Numbered from the stretch's first letter, positions 15,150-27,695 are shown. The stretch: DNA of 64,000 nucleotides from Paractinoplanes polyasparticus (GCF_019710575.1 NZ_JAHWFK010000023.1:62001-126000), one strand, 5' to 3'. Translations and numbers: made by a program. Notes: a model not told the origin generated them from the letters alone.

Positions 15150-15713
15150 GTGGCATCGCCACGCGCCGACGCGCCTAGCAAGATCATTCTGAGTGCGTCC
15201 GACCTGCACCGGGTCGTCGACCGCATCGCTCATCAGATTCTCGAGAAGACCTCGGGCGCCACCGGCACCGTCCTTCTCGGCATTCCCACCCGCGGGGTCC
15301 CGCTCGCTCGCCGGCTGGCCGCCCGCATCCACGCCTTCGAGGGCATCGACGTTCCGGTCGGCTCCCTCGACATCACCCTCTACCGCGACGACCTGCGGCT
15401 GCACGCCACCCGCGCGCTCGGCAAGACCGAGCTGCCCGGCGGCGGCATCGACGGCCGGCGGGTCGTCCTGGTCGACGACGTGCTCTTCAGCGGGCGCACC
15501 GTGCGGGCCGCGCTCGACGCCCTGAACGACGAGGGCCGGCCCAGCTCGGTGCAGCTCGCGGTGCTGGTCGACCGCGGCCACCGCCAGCTGCCGATCCGCG
15601 CCGACTACGTGGGCAAGAACATCCCGACCGCGCTGTCCGAGAGCGTCCGCGTCTCGCTGACCGAGTCGGACGGCCTCGACGAGGTCAAGCTGACCGGGGG
15701 CGAGGAAAAGTGA
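15150..15713 (+). CDS. pyrR: Bifunctional pyr operon RNA-binding regulator / uracil phosphoribosyltransferase PyrR
   Basis: 187 residues from the GTG at 15150, preceded by AAGGAGG with 6-nt spacing. PyrR binds pyr mRNA when UMP is high and often has weak UPRTase activity. The PRPP-binding signature is RRVVLVDDVLFSGRTVRAAL; GIPTRGVPLARRLA and DITLYRDDL also match. It overlaps pyrB by 4 nt (GTGA). It is the first gene of the pyr operon and carries the likely PyrR target hairpin in its own leader. Confidence 0.95.
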   Translation: MASPRADAPSKIILSASDLHRVVDRIAHQILEKTSGATGTVLLGIPTRGVPLARRLAARIHAFEGIDVPVGSLDITLYRDDLRLHATRALGKTELPGGGIDGRRVVLVDDVLFSGRTVRAALDALNDEGRPSSVQLAVLVDRGHRQLPIRADYVGKNIPTALSESVRVSLTESDGLDEVKLTGGEEK

Positions 15714-16633
15714 TCAAGCACCTGCGTTCCGCGGCCGACCTGGACGCGCCCACCGCCACGCTGATCCTGGACACCGCGGGCGAGATGGCCGCGCTGGCCG
15801 GGCGCGAGGTGAAGAAGCTGCCGACGCTGCGCGGCCGCACGGTGGTCAACCTCTTCTACGAGGACTCGACCCGCACCCGCATCTCGTTCGAGGCCGCCGC
15901 CAAGCGGTTGTCGGCCGACGTCATCAACTTCTCGGCCAAGGGCTCCAGCGTCTCCAAGGGTGAGAGCCTCAAGGACACCGCCCTGACGTTGCAGGCCATG
16001 GGAGCCGACGCGGTCGTCATCCGGCATCCCGCCTCGGGCGCGCCGCACCGGCTGGCCCAGTGGGTCGACGGGTCGGTGGTCAACGCGGGCGACGGCACTC
16101 ACGAGCACCCGACGCAGGCGCTGCTCGACGCGTACACGATGCGCTCGCGGCTGGGCCGGCTGGACGGCCTCAAGGTCGCGATCGTGGGTGACGTGCTTCA
16201 CAGCCGGGTCGCCCGCTCCAACGTCCTGCTGCTGACGACACTGGGCGCGCAGGTCACCCTCGTAGGGCCGCCGACGCTGATCCCGCTCAACGTAGCCGCC
16301 GCATTGTCACCGAAAACCAAAGTGTCGTACGACCTGGATAGCGTCCTGCCCGACATGGACGTCGTGATGATGCTGCGAGTACAGACCGAGCGCATGCAGG
16401 ACTCGTACTTCCCGTCCGCACGGGAATACAGCCGCCGCTACGGCCTCGACCTCGCCCGCATGCGCAAGCTGCCGGAGCACGCGATCGTGATGCACCCCGG
16501 CCCGATGAACCGCGGCATGGAGATCACCCCCGAGGTGGCCGACTCGTCGCGCTCCACGATCGTCGAACAGGTCGCCAACGGCGTGAGCGCTCGGATGGCC
16601 GTCCTTTATCTGCTGCTGGGAGGCAAGGCGTGA
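15710..16633 (+). CDS. pyrB: Aspartate carbamoyltransferase catalytic subunit
   Basis: 307 residues. It joins carbamoyl phosphate and aspartate in the first committed pyrimidine step. FYEDSTRTRISFEAAAKRL holds the carbamoyl-phosphate loop, GSSVSKGESLKDT the mobile loop, and HEHPTQALLDAYT and HPGPMNRGMEI are further active-site segments. No regulatory subunit gene (pyrI) is nearby, as usual in actinobacteria. It overlaps pyrR and pyrC by 4 nt each. Confidence 0.97.
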   Translation: MIKHLRSAADLDAPTATLILDTAGEMAALAGREVKKLPTLRGRTVVNLFYEDSTRTRISFEAAAKRLSADVINFSAKGSSVSKGESLKDTALTLQAMGADAVVIRHPASGAPHRLAQWVDGSVVNAGDGTHEHPTQALLDAYTMRSRLGRLDGLKVAIVGDVLHSRVARSNVLLLTTLGAQVTLVGPPTLIPLNVAAALSPKTKVSYDLDSVLPDMDVVMMLRVQTERMQDSYFPSAREYSRRYGLDLARMRKLPEHAIVMHPGPMNRGMEITPEVADSSRSTIVEQVANGVSARMAVLYLLLGGKA

Positions 16634-17895
16634 CCTCATACCTGCTGCGTGGTGTCTCGGTCCTCGGGGCCGAGCCGACCGACCTGCTGATCCGCGACGG
16701 GGTCATCGCCTCCGGCCCGGCGACCGGCGCCGACATCATCGACGCCGCCGGCCTGGTGGCCCTGCCCGGCCTGGTCGACCTGCACACCCACCTGCGCGAG
16801 CCCGGCCGCGAGGACGCCGAGACGGTCGAGACCGGCTCCCGGGCCGCGGCGCTCGGCGGCTACACGGCGGTGTTCGCGATGGCCAACACGTCACCGGTGG
16901 CCGACACGGCCGGCGTGGTCGAGCAGGTCTGGCGGCTGGGCCGCGAGGCCGGGCTGGTCGACGTGCAGCCGATCGGCGCGGTCACCGTCGGGCTCGCCGG
17001 CAAGCAGCTCGCCGAGCTGGGCGCCATGGCGACCTCCGCGGCCGGCGTGCGCATCTTCTCCGACGACGGCCACTGCGTCGCCGACCCGCGCCTGATGCGC
17101 CGCGCGCTCGAATACGTGAAGGCGTTCGACGGCATCATCGCCCAGCACGCCGAGGAGCCGCGGCTCACCGAGGGCGCGCAGATGCACGAGGGCGAGGTCA
17201 GCACCCGGCTCGGCCTCACCGGCTGGCCCGCGGTGGCCGAAGAGGCGATCATCGCCCGCGACGTGCTGCTCGCCGAGCACGTCGGCAGCCGCCTGCACAT
17301 CTGCCACGTCTCGACGGCCGGCTCGGTCGAGGTGCTGCGCCAGGCCAAGGCCCGCGGCGTCCGCGTGACGGCCGAGGTCACCCCGCATCACCTGCTGCTC
17401 ACCGACGAGCTGGCCGCCTCCTACGACCCGGTCTACAAGGTCAACCCCCCGTTGCGTACGGCGAAGGACGTGCATGCCCTGCGCGAGGCCCTCGTCGAGG
17501 GGGTCATCGACATCGTCGCCACCGACCACGCGCCGCACGCCGTGGAGGACAAGGAGTGCGAGTGGGCGTACGCGCGCCCGGGCATGGTCGGTCTCGAGAC
17601 CGCCCTGCCGGTCGTGCTCTCGGTGCTGGGCGAGCGGTGGGACCTGATCGCCGAGCGCATGTCCCGGACGCCCGCGCGCATCGCGGGCCTGACCGGCCAC
17701 GGCACCGACCTCGCGGTGGGTGACCCGGCCAACCTCACGCTGGTGGACCCGTCCGCCCGGCGGGTCGTCGACCCGTCCGAGCTGGCGAGCCGCAGCCGCA
17801 ACACACCGTACGCGGGCACCACCCTGCCGGGTCGCATCGTCGCGACCTTCCTCCGGGGAGAGCCGACGGTCCTGGACGGGAAGGCTGTTAAGTAA
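16630..17895 (+). CDS. pyrC: Dihydroorotase
   Basis: 421 residues, class I dihydroorotase/amidohydrolase. It cyclises carbamoyl aspartate to dihydroorotate. DLHTHLREPG contains the HxH metal ligands; DDGHCV, HAEEPRL and HICHVST give further ligands, and ATDHAPH the catalytic Asp. The start is a GTG overlapping pyrB; the stop TAA overlaps the carA ATG by one base (TAATG). Confidence 0.96.
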   Translation: MTSYLLRGVSVLGAEPTDLLIRDGVIASGPATGADIIDAAGLVALPGLVDLHTHLREPGREDAETVETGSRAAALGGYTAVFAMANTSPVADTAGVVEQVWRLGREAGLVDVQPIGAVTVGLAGKQLAELGAMATSAAGVRIFSDDGHCVADPRLMRRALEYVKAFDGIIAQHAEEPRLTEGAQMHEGEVSTRLGLTGWPAVAEEAIIARDVLLAEHVGSRLHICHVSTAGSVEVLRQAKARGVRVTAEVTPHHLLLTDELAASYDPVYKVNPPLRTAKDVHALREALVEGVIDIVATDHAPHAVEDKECEWAYARPGMVGLETALPVVLSVLGERWDLIAERMSRTPARIAGLTGHGTDLAVGDPANLTLVDPSARRVVDPSELASRSRNTPYAGTTLPGRIVATFLRGEPTVLDGKAVK

Positions 17896-19001
17896 TGAGT
17901 AAAGCGATCCTCGTGCTCGAGGACGGGCGGACGTTCGTCGGCGCGGCCTACGGCGCGCTGGGCGAGACGTTCGGCGAGGCCGTCTTCACCACCGGCATGA
18001 CCGGCTATCAGGAGACGCTGACCGACCCCTCCTACCACCGGCAGGTCGTCGTGCAGACGGCGCCGCAGATCGGCAACACCGGCGTCAACGACGAGGACGA
18101 CGAGTCCTCCAAGATCTGGGTCGCGGGTTATGTCGTACGGGACCCGGCCCGCCGCCCCTCCAACTGGCGCTCCACCGGTGACCTGGGAGAGCGGCTGGCC
18201 GCCGAGGGCGTGGTCGGCATCAGCGGCATCGACACCCGGGCGCTGACCCGGCACCTCCGGTCGCGCGGCGCCATGCGGGTCGGCATCTCGTCGGTCGACC
18301 TCGACCCGCAGTCGCTGCTGGCCCGCGTGCAGTCCGCGCCGCAGATGGTCGGCGCCGACCTGTCGGCCGAGGTCACCACCTCGTCCCGCTACACCGTCGA
18401 GGCCGTCGGCGAGCACCGGTACACGGTGGCCGCTCTCGACCTCGGCATCAAGCGCAACGTCTCCCGCCGCCTGGCCGAGCGGGGCGTCACCACGCACGTC
18501 TTCCCCGCCTCGTCCACGATCGACGAGCTGCTCGCGGTCAGCCCCGACGCTGTCTTCTTCTCACCCGGCCCCGGCGACCCGGCCACGGCCGACGGCCCGG
18601 TCGCGCTGGCCCGCGAGGTCATGCGCCGCGAGAAGCCGCTTTTCGGCATCTGCTTCGGCAGCCAGATCCTGGGCCGGGCGCTCGGCTTCGGCACCTACAA
18701 GCTCGGGTACGGGCACCGCGGAATCAACCAGCCGGTGCTCGACAGGACCACCGGCAAGGTCGAGGTGACCAGCCACAACCATGGCTTCGCGGTCGACGCG
18801 CCGCTCAACACCGTGATCGACACCGACTTCGGCGGCGTCGAGGTCTCGCACGTCTGCCTCAACGACAACGTGGTCGAGGGCCTGCGGGGCCTCGAGGTCC
18901 CCGCGTTCACCGTCCAGTACCACCCCGAGGCCGCCGCCGGCCCGCACGACGCCGACTACCTCTTCGATCGGTTCGTCGAGCTTGTGGAAAAGAAGGGCTG
19001 A
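17895..19001 (+). CDS. carA: Carbamoyl-phosphate synthase small (glutaminase) subunit
   Basis: 368 residues. The N-terminal half is the CPSase small-chain domain (GYQETLTDPSYHRQVVV). The C-terminal half is a class I glutamine amidotransferase with nucleophile Cys in FGICFGSQILG and catalytic His/Glu in QYHPEAAAGPHD. The nucleophile motif reads GICFGSQ, a small variation on the usual GICLGHQ. It feeds ammonia to CarB. carB follows after 2 nt. Confidence 0.96.
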   Translation: MSKAILVLEDGRTFVGAAYGALGETFGEAVFTTGMTGYQETLTDPSYHRQVVVQTAPQIGNTGVNDEDDESSKIWVAGYVVRDPARRPSNWRSTGDLGERLAAEGVVGISGIDTRALTRHLRSRGAMRVGISSVDLDPQSLLARVQSAPQMVGADLSAEVTTSSRYTVEAVGEHRYTVAALDLGIKRNVSRRLAERGVTTHVFPASSTIDELLAVSPDAVFFSPGPGDPATADGPVALAREVMRREKPLFGICFGSQILGRALGFGTYKLGYGHRGINQPVLDRTTGKVEVTSHNHGFAVDAPLNTVIDTDFGGVEVSHVCLNDNVVEGLRGLEVPAFTVQYHPEAAAGPHDADYLFDRFVELVEKKG

Positions 19002-19003
19002 CC

Positions 19004-22311
<3,308 letters not shown>

Positions 22312-22315
<4 letters not shown>

Positions 22316-23364
22316 CCTTGTTCGAGTCCGCCGTCCGCCCGGTGCTGTTCCGGGTGGGCGGCGGGGACGCCGAGAAGGCCCACGAGTTCACGCTGGCCCG
22401 CCTGGCCCGGCTGCCCGGCCCGGTGCGGGCGGCCATGCGCGCCCGGTACACGGTCGACGCCCCGGTCGAGGCTTTCGGTGTGCGCTTCCCCAACCCGGTC
22501 GGCCTGGCCGCCGGCATGGACAAGAACGGCCGGGCCCTTCCTGCTTGGCCGGCCCTCGGCTTCGGCTTCGTCGAGGTCGGCACGGTCACCGCCCACGCGC
22601 AGCCCGGCAACGACAAGCCCCGCCTGTTCCGGCTGCGCGACAGCGAGGCGATCATCAACCGGATGGGCTTCAACAACGCGGGCGCGGCGGCGCTGGCGGC
22701 TCGGCTCGACGAGCTCGGCCCGATCGGGGTGCCGCTGGGCATCTCGCTCGGCAAGTCGAAGGTCACTCCGCTGGAGGAGGCGGTCGACGACTACCTCACC
22801 TCGCACAAGCTGCTGCACCCGCATGCGGACTACATCGCGGTCAACGTCTCGTCGCCCAACACGCCGGGCCTGCGGACGCTGCAGGACAAGACCGCGATCG
22901 CCGATCTGCTGACCGCGCTGGTCGGCCCCAAGCCCGTACTCGTGAAGATCGCCCCCGACCTCACCGAGCCGGCCGTCGCCGAACTGCTCGAGGTCTGCCT
23001 CAGCCACGGCGCGGCCGGCGTGATCGCCACGAACACCACGCTGGCGCGCGACGGCCTGGCCGCGGCCGACGTGTCCCGAGCCGGCGAACCGGGCGGGCTG
23101 TCCGGACGGCCGCTGACCGAGAAGGCCCGCAAGGTCGTCCACTTCGTGCACACCGAGACGGGCGGCCGGCTGCCGATCATCGGGGTGGGCGGGGTGATGT
23201 GCGCCGACGACGCCGCACGGCTGTTCGACGCGGGCGCCGCCCTGGTGCAGCTCTACAGCGGGTTCATCTACCGGGGCCCGGCGCTGGTCCGGGCCGCGGC
23301 GTCCGTCCGCCGGGCCGTGTCCTCCGGGCCATCGGCCTACCCCGGGTCGGCGGCCGCACTGTGA
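22312..23364 (+). CDS. pyrD: Dihydroorotate dehydrogenase (quinone), class 2
   Basis: 350 residues. Class 2 is supported by the N-terminal amphipathic extension (LFESAVRPVLFRVGGGDAEK) that docks to the membrane, and by length. NPVGLAAGMDKNG, RMGFNNAGAAAL, NVSSPNTPGLRTLQ (catalytic Ser region), KIAPDL and GVGGVMCADDA form the FMN/orotate site. It passes electrons to the quinone pool and uses FMN. The GTG start overlaps carB; the stop lies at the first base pair of a 62-bp tandem duplication. Confidence 0.95.
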
Positions 23365-23490
23365 ACGGCTCGGCGGTTTCCTGCCGGGCGGCGGTGGCCT
23401 GCTCGCGGTTGGCGGCTGTGCGATGAACGGCTTGGCGGTTTCTCGCCGGGCGGCGGTGGCCTGCTTGCGGTTGGCGGCTGTGCGATGAAC
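23363..23490 (+). repeat. 62-bp tandem duplication between pyrD and bioA
   Basis: Two copies, 23363-23424 and 23425-23486, differing at about four positions, plus the first bases of a third (GAACGG at 23487). Each junction carries GATGAACGG, so the bioA start context is duplicated. The upstream ATG at 23423 is not in the bioA frame. The strand is G-rich (GGCGG words). Confidence 0.85.
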
Positions 23491-24762
23491 GGGTCGCGGG
23501 CGGCCGAGCTGATCGCCCGCGATCGGCGGCACGTCTGGCACCCGTACGGGCCGATGCCGGGGCGCAGTGAGCCCTACCTGGTCGAGAGCGCGTCCGGCGT
23601 ACGGCTGAAGCTCGCCGACGGCCGCGAGCTGGTCGACGGCATGTCGTCGTGGTGGGCGGCCATCCACGGCTATCGGCACCCGGCGCTCGACGCGGCGCTG
23701 GCCGAGCAGGCCGGGCGGATGAGCCACGTGATGTTCGGCGGCCTCACCCACGAGCCCGCGATCGAGCTGGCAACCACGCTGGTTGACCTGGCGCCGGACG
23801 GGCTCGAGCACGTCTTCCTGTGCGACTCCGGCTCGGTCGGCGTCGAGGTCGCGATCAAGATGGCTCTGCAGGCACAGCTGGCGCGGGGCCGCCCCGGTCG
23901 CCGCAGGCTTGCGACGTGGCGCGGCGGCTACCACGGCGACACGTTCCACCCGATGAGCGTCTGCGACCCGGTCGGCGGCATGCACTCGCTGTGGACCGGG
24001 GTGCTGCCCACCCAGGTCTTCGCCGGCCCGCCACCCGCGGAGTACGACGAGGCCTATGCGACCGAGCTGGTCGAGATGGTCGGGAAGCACGCCGACGAGA
24101 TCGCCGCGGTGATCGTCGAGCCGGTCGTGCAGGGCGCCGGGGGCATGCGGTTCCACGATCCGCGGTATCTGCGCGTCCTGCGCGACGTCACGGCCGCGCA
24201 CGGCATCTTCCTGATCTTCGATGAGATCGCCACCGGCTTCGGCCGTACGGGCGAGTTCTTCGCCTCCGCGCACGCCGGGGTCAGCCCCGACATCATGTGC
24301 GTGGGCAAGGCGCTGACGGGTGGCTACCTCACGCTGGCGGCGGCGCTGTGCACGACCGAGGTCGCGGAGGCGATCTCGGCGGGGGAGGGCGGCGGTCTCG
24401 CGCACGGCCCGACCTTCATGGGCAACCCGCTGGCCTGCGCGGTCGCCAACGCCTCGCTGGAGCTCCTCCGCACGGGTGACTGGCAATCCCGGGTACGAGT
24501 GATCGAAAACGGTCTACGGGCGGGTCTGGAGCCGCTGCGAAAAGCGTCCGGGGTTGCCGATGTGCGGGTCATGGGCGCGATCGGGGTCGTGCAGCTCGAC
24601 CACGACGTGGACATCGCCCGGGCGACCGCGGCGGCCGTCGAGGTCGGGGTGTGGCTGCGGCCCTTCCGCGACCTGATCTACACGATGCCGCCGTACGTCG
24701 CGGAGCCGGACGACGTCGCCCGGATCGCCGCCGGCATCGCCGCCGCGGTCGCCGCGACCTGA
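23485..24762 (+). CDS. bioA: Adenosylmethionine-8-amino-7-oxononanoate aminotransferase
   Basis: 425 residues, class III PLP aminotransferase. It transfers an amino group from SAM to KAPA to make DAPA in biotin synthesis. HVWHPYGPMP and DGMSSWWAAIHGYRHP are BioA-type, which sets it apart from ornithine and GABA aminotransferases. DEIATGFGRTG carries the PLP Asp and VGKALTGGYLTLAA the Schiff-base Lys. No bioB, bioD or bioF lies nearby. Its place between pyrD and pyrF is unexpected and its leader is a tandem duplication. The ATG at 23485 has no good ribosome-binding site, since the repeat replaced it. Confidence 0.9.
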   Translation: MNGSRAAELIARDRRHVWHPYGPMPGRSEPYLVESASGVRLKLADGRELVDGMSSWWAAIHGYRHPALDAALAEQAGRMSHVMFGGLTHEPAIELATTLVDLAPDGLEHVFLCDSGSVGVEVAIKMALQAQLARGRPGRRRLATWRGGYHGDTFHPMSVCDPVGGMHSLWTGVLPTQVFAGPPPAEYDEAYATELVEMVGKHADEIAAVIVEPVVQGAGGMRFHDPRYLRVLRDVTAAHGIFLIFDEIATGFGRTGEFFASAHAGVSPDIMCVGKALTGGYLTLAAALCTTEVAEAISAGEGGGLAHGPTFMGNPLACAVANASLELLRTGDWQSRVRVIENGLRAGLEPLRKASGVADVRVMGAIGVVQLDHDVDIARATAAAVEVGVWLRPFRDLIYTMPPYVAEPDDVARIAAGIAAAVAAT

Positions 24763-24887
24763 CGGCCCGAACCGATCGCCAGGGGGTGCTTCTGACCGTG
24801 CCGACAGCACGACCGCACCGCCGCGGTCCACCCCGCCCCCAAGCGTCCCGCGCCGGGCCGCGACCCTCCCGGGGACGGCCCCGCCAA

Positions 24888-24942
24888 CCTGACTGACCAC
24901 CTGACTGACCCGGCCTCACCGACCTGACTGATCACCTGACTG
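24888..24942 (+). repeat. 20-bp direct repeat upstream of pyrF
   Basis: CCTGACTGAYCACCTGACTG occurs at 24888-24907 and 24923-24942 (period 35), each itself made of CCTGACTG twice. It lies just before the pyrF ribosome-binding site. It may be an operator or simply slippage; no palindrome of regulator type is clear. Confidence 0.7.
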
Positions 24943-24965
24943 CTGACACGGAAGAGGGAGTCCCA

Positions 24966-25796
24966 GTGGAGACCTTCGGCAAGCGCCTCGCGGAGGCCAT
25001 GGACAAGCGCGGCCGGCTGTGCGTAGGCATCGATCCGCACGCCGCCCTGCTGACCAGGTGGGGGCTCACCGACGACATCGCCGGCCTGGAACGTTTCGCC
25101 CGTACGGTCGTCGAAGCCCTGGCCGATCGGGTGGCTGTGCTGAAGCCGCAGTCGGCCTTTTTTGAGAGATTTGGGTCACGTGGCATCGGAATTCTTGAGT
25201 CAACTATCCGACAGTCCCGGGAGGCCGGGGCGCTTGTCCTGCTGGACGTGAAGCGCGGCGACATCGGCTCGACGATGGCCGCGTACGCCGACGCCTACCT
25301 TGATCCAGCGAGTTCTCTCTGTGCTGACGCGATTACTGTGAGTCCCTATCTCGGTGTGGGCTCGTTGCAGCCGGCATTCGACATCGCCGCCCGTCACGGT
25401 GCCGGCGTGTTCGTTCTCGCGCTCACGTCCAATCCGGAGGGACGGTCCGTCCAGCATGCTGTCGCAACGGACAAAAAGACCGTGGCCCAAACCGTGATCG
25501 ACGAAGTTTCCCTGCTCAACAAGGGTTTTGAGCCGCTCGGAAGCGTCGGACTCGTAATCGGAGCGACGATCGGCGACACCGGGCACGATCTGTCCCGAGT
25601 GAACGGTCCGCTGCTCGCTCCGGGCCTCGGAGCACAGGGCGCGACCCCCTCCGACCTGCGGTCCGTCTTCGGCGAAAGCCTGCGCAACGTGCTGCCGTCG
25701 TACTCACGGGAAGTTCTGACAGCGGGACCTTCGGTGGCCGGCCTGAGGGCTGCCGCGGACCGCGCCGCGGACGAATGCAGATCCGCTCTCGGGTGA
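24966..25796 (+). CDS. pyrF: Orotidine 5'-phosphate decarboxylase
   Basis: 276 residues, the long actinobacterial type. It decarboxylates OMP to UMP. CVGIDPHAALL, LKPQSAFFERFG and LLDVKRGDIGSTMAAYA (catalytic Lys/Asp) are clear. The GTG at 24966 follows GAAGAGGGAG. It closes the pyrimidine pathway started at pyrB, although bioA intervenes. From about 25155 to 25700 the codon use is noticeably richer in A/T third positions than in carB or bioA, which could mean a different history for this gene. Confidence 0.94.
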   Translation: METFGKRLAEAMDKRGRLCVGIDPHAALLTRWGLTDDIAGLERFARTVVEALADRVAVLKPQSAFFERFGSRGIGILESTIRQSREAGALVLLDVKRGDIGSTMAAYADAYLDPASSLCADAITVSPYLGVGSLQPAFDIAARHGAGVFVLALTSNPEGRSVQHAVATDKKTVAQTVIDEVSLLNKGFEPLGSVGLVIGATIGDTGHDLSRVNGPLLAPGLGAQGATPSDLRSVFGESLRNVLPSYSREVLTAGPSVAGLRAAADRAADECRSALG

Positions 25797-25981
25797 AACG
25801 GCCCTGCTTATCAGGGAGTCGCGGAGCGGTTGCGGGGGTACCCCCACGTTGCCGAAAGCGCCGTTGACCGCTAGTTTTCCCGGCGCCGGGAACCACATGC
25901 CCCTTTGGTTCCCTGGCACACCACGTTTCACAGAAGCGCCGGTATTGAACTACCGCCGCGATAGGGACCTGAGGAGAACTG

Positions 25982-26299
25982 GTGCCGCTCCCGTCACTGA
26001 GCCCCGAGCAGCGCGCTGCAGCGCTGGAGAAGGCCGCGGAAGTACGTAAGGCTCGGGCTGAGCTGAAGGAACAGCTCAAGTCCGGCAAGACCACCCTCGC
26101 CGCTGTGCTTGACCGCGCGGAGGAGGACGAGGTCGTCGGCAAGCTGAAGGTCTCGGCCGTGCTCCAGGCGCTGCCGGGCATCGGCAAGATCCGCGCGACC
26201 CAGATCATGGAGAAGCTCAAGATCGCCGACAGCCGCCGGCTGCGCGGTCTCGGCGACCAGCAGCGCAAGGCCCTCCTGGGGGAGTTCGCTGCGAACTGA
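25982..26299 (+). CDS. mihF: Actinobacterial integration host factor MihF
   Basis: 105 residues. The N-terminal charged helix (LSPEQRAAALEKAAEVRKAR) and the core GKLKVSAVLQALPGIGKIRA with TQIMEKLKIADSRRLRGLG match mIHF/sIHF, a small DNA-binding nucleoid protein unrelated to proteobacterial IHF. In mycobacteria it supports phage L5 integration; in Streptomyces it shapes the nucleoid and affects development. The LPGIGK segment is a helix-hairpin-helix-like DNA contact. The GTG start follows GAGGAG. A perfect GGGGGTACCCCC palindrome lies about 140 nt upstream (25834-25845). Confidence 0.95.
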   Translation: MPLPSLSPEQRAAALEKAAEVRKARAELKEQLKSGKTTLAAVLDRAEEDEVVGKLKVSAVLQALPGIGKIRATQIMEKLKIADSRRLRGLGDQQRKALLGEFAAN

Positions 26300-26317
26300 C
26301 TCATGGGCTCGTGTTGA

Positions 26318-26932
26318 ATGAGCCTTGTGAGCATGGATGACGACGCGCGCCCGGCAGCCCGCCTCACCGTCCTTTCCGGCCCCTCCGGGGTCGGCAAAGA
26401 CAGTGTGATCGAGTTGATCCGGGCGCGCTCGCCTTGGATCAAGTTGTCGGTGTCGGTGACGACGCGGAAGAAACGCGACTACGAGACCGACGGCGAGCAC
26501 TACCACTTCGTGACCCGGCCCGAGTTCCAACGACTGATCGACGGCGGTCAACTGCTCGAATGGGCGGAGTTCGCCGGCAACCTCTACGGCACGCCCAGGG
26601 CGCAGGTCGAGGGCTGGATCAGTCAGGGCCGGCCGGTCCTGCTCAAGATCGACCTGCAGGGCGCCCGCCAGGTGCGGGCCACGATGCCCGACGCGCAACT
26701 CGTCTTCCTGGCCCCACCCAGCGTCGAGGAACTCCGCCGCCGCCTGATCGGCCGCGGCACCGACGACGAGGAAACCATCCGGCGCCGCCTCGCCCACGCC
26801 GACGAGGAACTGGCCGCCGAGAAGGAATTCGACCGAACGGTGGTCAACGACTTCGTCGAGCGTGCGGCCGATGAGCTGGTAGGATTGCTCGGTTCGTCAT
26901 TTCTGACGCCAGCGCAAGCCCCAGAGCATTAA
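26318..26932 (+). CDS. gmk: Guanylate kinase
   Basis: 204 residues from the ATG at 26318; GTG 26327 and ATG 26333 are alternatives. It phosphorylates GMP to GDP. The P-loop region is GPSGVGKDS, SVSVTTRKKRDYETDGEHYHF binds GMP, and DLQGARQVRATMPDA is the following strand/helix. The residue after the P-loop Lys is Asp instead of Ser/Gly, with Ser next; the position varies in this family, so I do not regard it as inactive. The order mihF-gmk-rpoZ is classic for actinobacteria. Confidence 0.95.
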   Translation: MSLVSMDDDARPAARLTVLSGPSGVGKDSVIELIRARSPWIKLSVSVTTRKKRDYETDGEHYHFVTRPEFQRLIDGGQLLEWAEFAGNLYGTPRAQVEGWISQGRPVLLKIDLQGARQVRATMPDAQLVFLAPPSVEELRRRLIGRGTDDEETIRRRLAHADEELAAEKEFDRTVVNDFVERAADELVGLLGSSFLTPAQAPEH

Positions 26933-26945
26933 GGATCTTAAAACT

Positions 26946-27209
26946 GTGGGAACCATCGCGAACCCCGAAGGCATCACCAACCCGCCGATCGACGAGCTGC
27001 TCGACAAGACCTCGTCGAAGTACTCGCTGGTGATCTTCGCGGCTAAGCGCGCCCGCCAGGTCAACGCGTACTACAGCCAGCTCGGCGAGGGTTTGCTGGA
27101 ATACGTCGGCCCGCTGGTCGAAACCACGCCGCAGGAGAAGCCGCTCTCGATCGCCATGCGCGAGATCAACGCCGGTCTGCTGACCGCTGAGGCTACCGAC
27201 AACCCCTGA
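26946..27209 (+). CDS. rpoZ: RNA polymerase omega subunit
   Basis: 87 residues. Omega aids assembly of beta' and contributes to ppGpp effects in some bacteria. NPPIDELLDKTSSKYSLVIF with AAKRARQVNAYY is the conserved omega core, and LSIAMREINAGLL is the end. The start GTG lies 13 nt after the gmk stop, with AAGGAT as a possible ribosome-binding site. Confidence 0.96.
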   Translation: MGTIANPEGITNPPIDELLDKTSSKYSLVIFAAKRARQVNAYYSQLGEGLLEYVGPLVETTPQEKPLSIAMREINAGLLTAEATDNP

Positions 27210-27243
27210 TCCCTCCGCGCCCCTCCTGGTGGCGCGTCACATT

Positions 27244-27275
27244 GATCCCGTGTCCCGTGGTTGGGGCGCGGGATC
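27244..27275 (+). terminator. Hairpin terminator after rpoZ
   Basis: GATCCCG and CGGGATC form a 7-bp outer stem 34 nt after rpoZ, with a partly self-complementary interior, followed by TTTGCGTTTCTG. A likely rho-independent terminator. Confidence 0.6.
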
Positions 27276-27611
27276 TTTGCGTTTCTGCTTCGTGGGATGG
27301 GCTTTCTTGCGCTGGGACGGCCGGGGGTTCACCTCGCGGTGAGTGGGGGCCGGCGCTTCTCTGGGTGCGGGGGCGGGCTGAGGAGACCCGTGCGGGTGGG
27401 CGGTCTGGCTTCCGCGTTGGGGATGAAACCAGGACCTTCTCTCACTTGGGCCGGCCTGGGTGGTGGGGTGCGCGTTCGCACCGTGCCGCTTGCGCGGCCG
27501 GTTGGTCAAAAGCCGGGTTAGTGGATGGTTGGGATGGGCTCCGTATTTGGGGTGCGCGGCCCCCCCCCACCGCAACCGTCGCCAGAGGTGATCTCCAGCG
27601 ATTGCTGGGGT

Positions 27612-27628
27612 CTGGGGCAAAGCCCCAG
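27612..27628 (+). repeat. Perfect small hairpin in the rpoZ-coaBC gap
   Basis: Seven-base-pair stem CTGGGGC/GCCCCAG with an AAA loop, followed by GGTCTTGATC. It could be a second terminator or part of a small RNA. Confidence 0.5.
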
Positions 27629-27686
27629 GGTCTTGATCGTTCGACCGCACACGGTTGTCATCCACAGGCGTCGGAATCCCTGTCGC

Positions 27687-27695
27687 TTATCCACA
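27687..27695 (+). promoter_or_regulatory. DnaA-box-like 9-mer
   Basis: TTATCCACA, identical to the E. coli DnaA-box consensus. Similar words followed by GGCG recur at 27659, 33962, 34003 and 39360, all intergenic, and in reverse at the aroE stop (3091). DnaA binding is possible, but no oriC features are here. Confidence 0.4.

Noticed and set aside
24763..24965. T-box or other known riboswitch before pyrF
   Set aside because: Only CCTGACTG direct repeats are seen; no known conserved riboswitch core.
26318..26932. Inactive guanylate kinase because of Asp after the P-loop Lys
   Set aside because: That position varies among guanylate kinases (Ser, Gly) and a Ser follows; all other motifs are intact.
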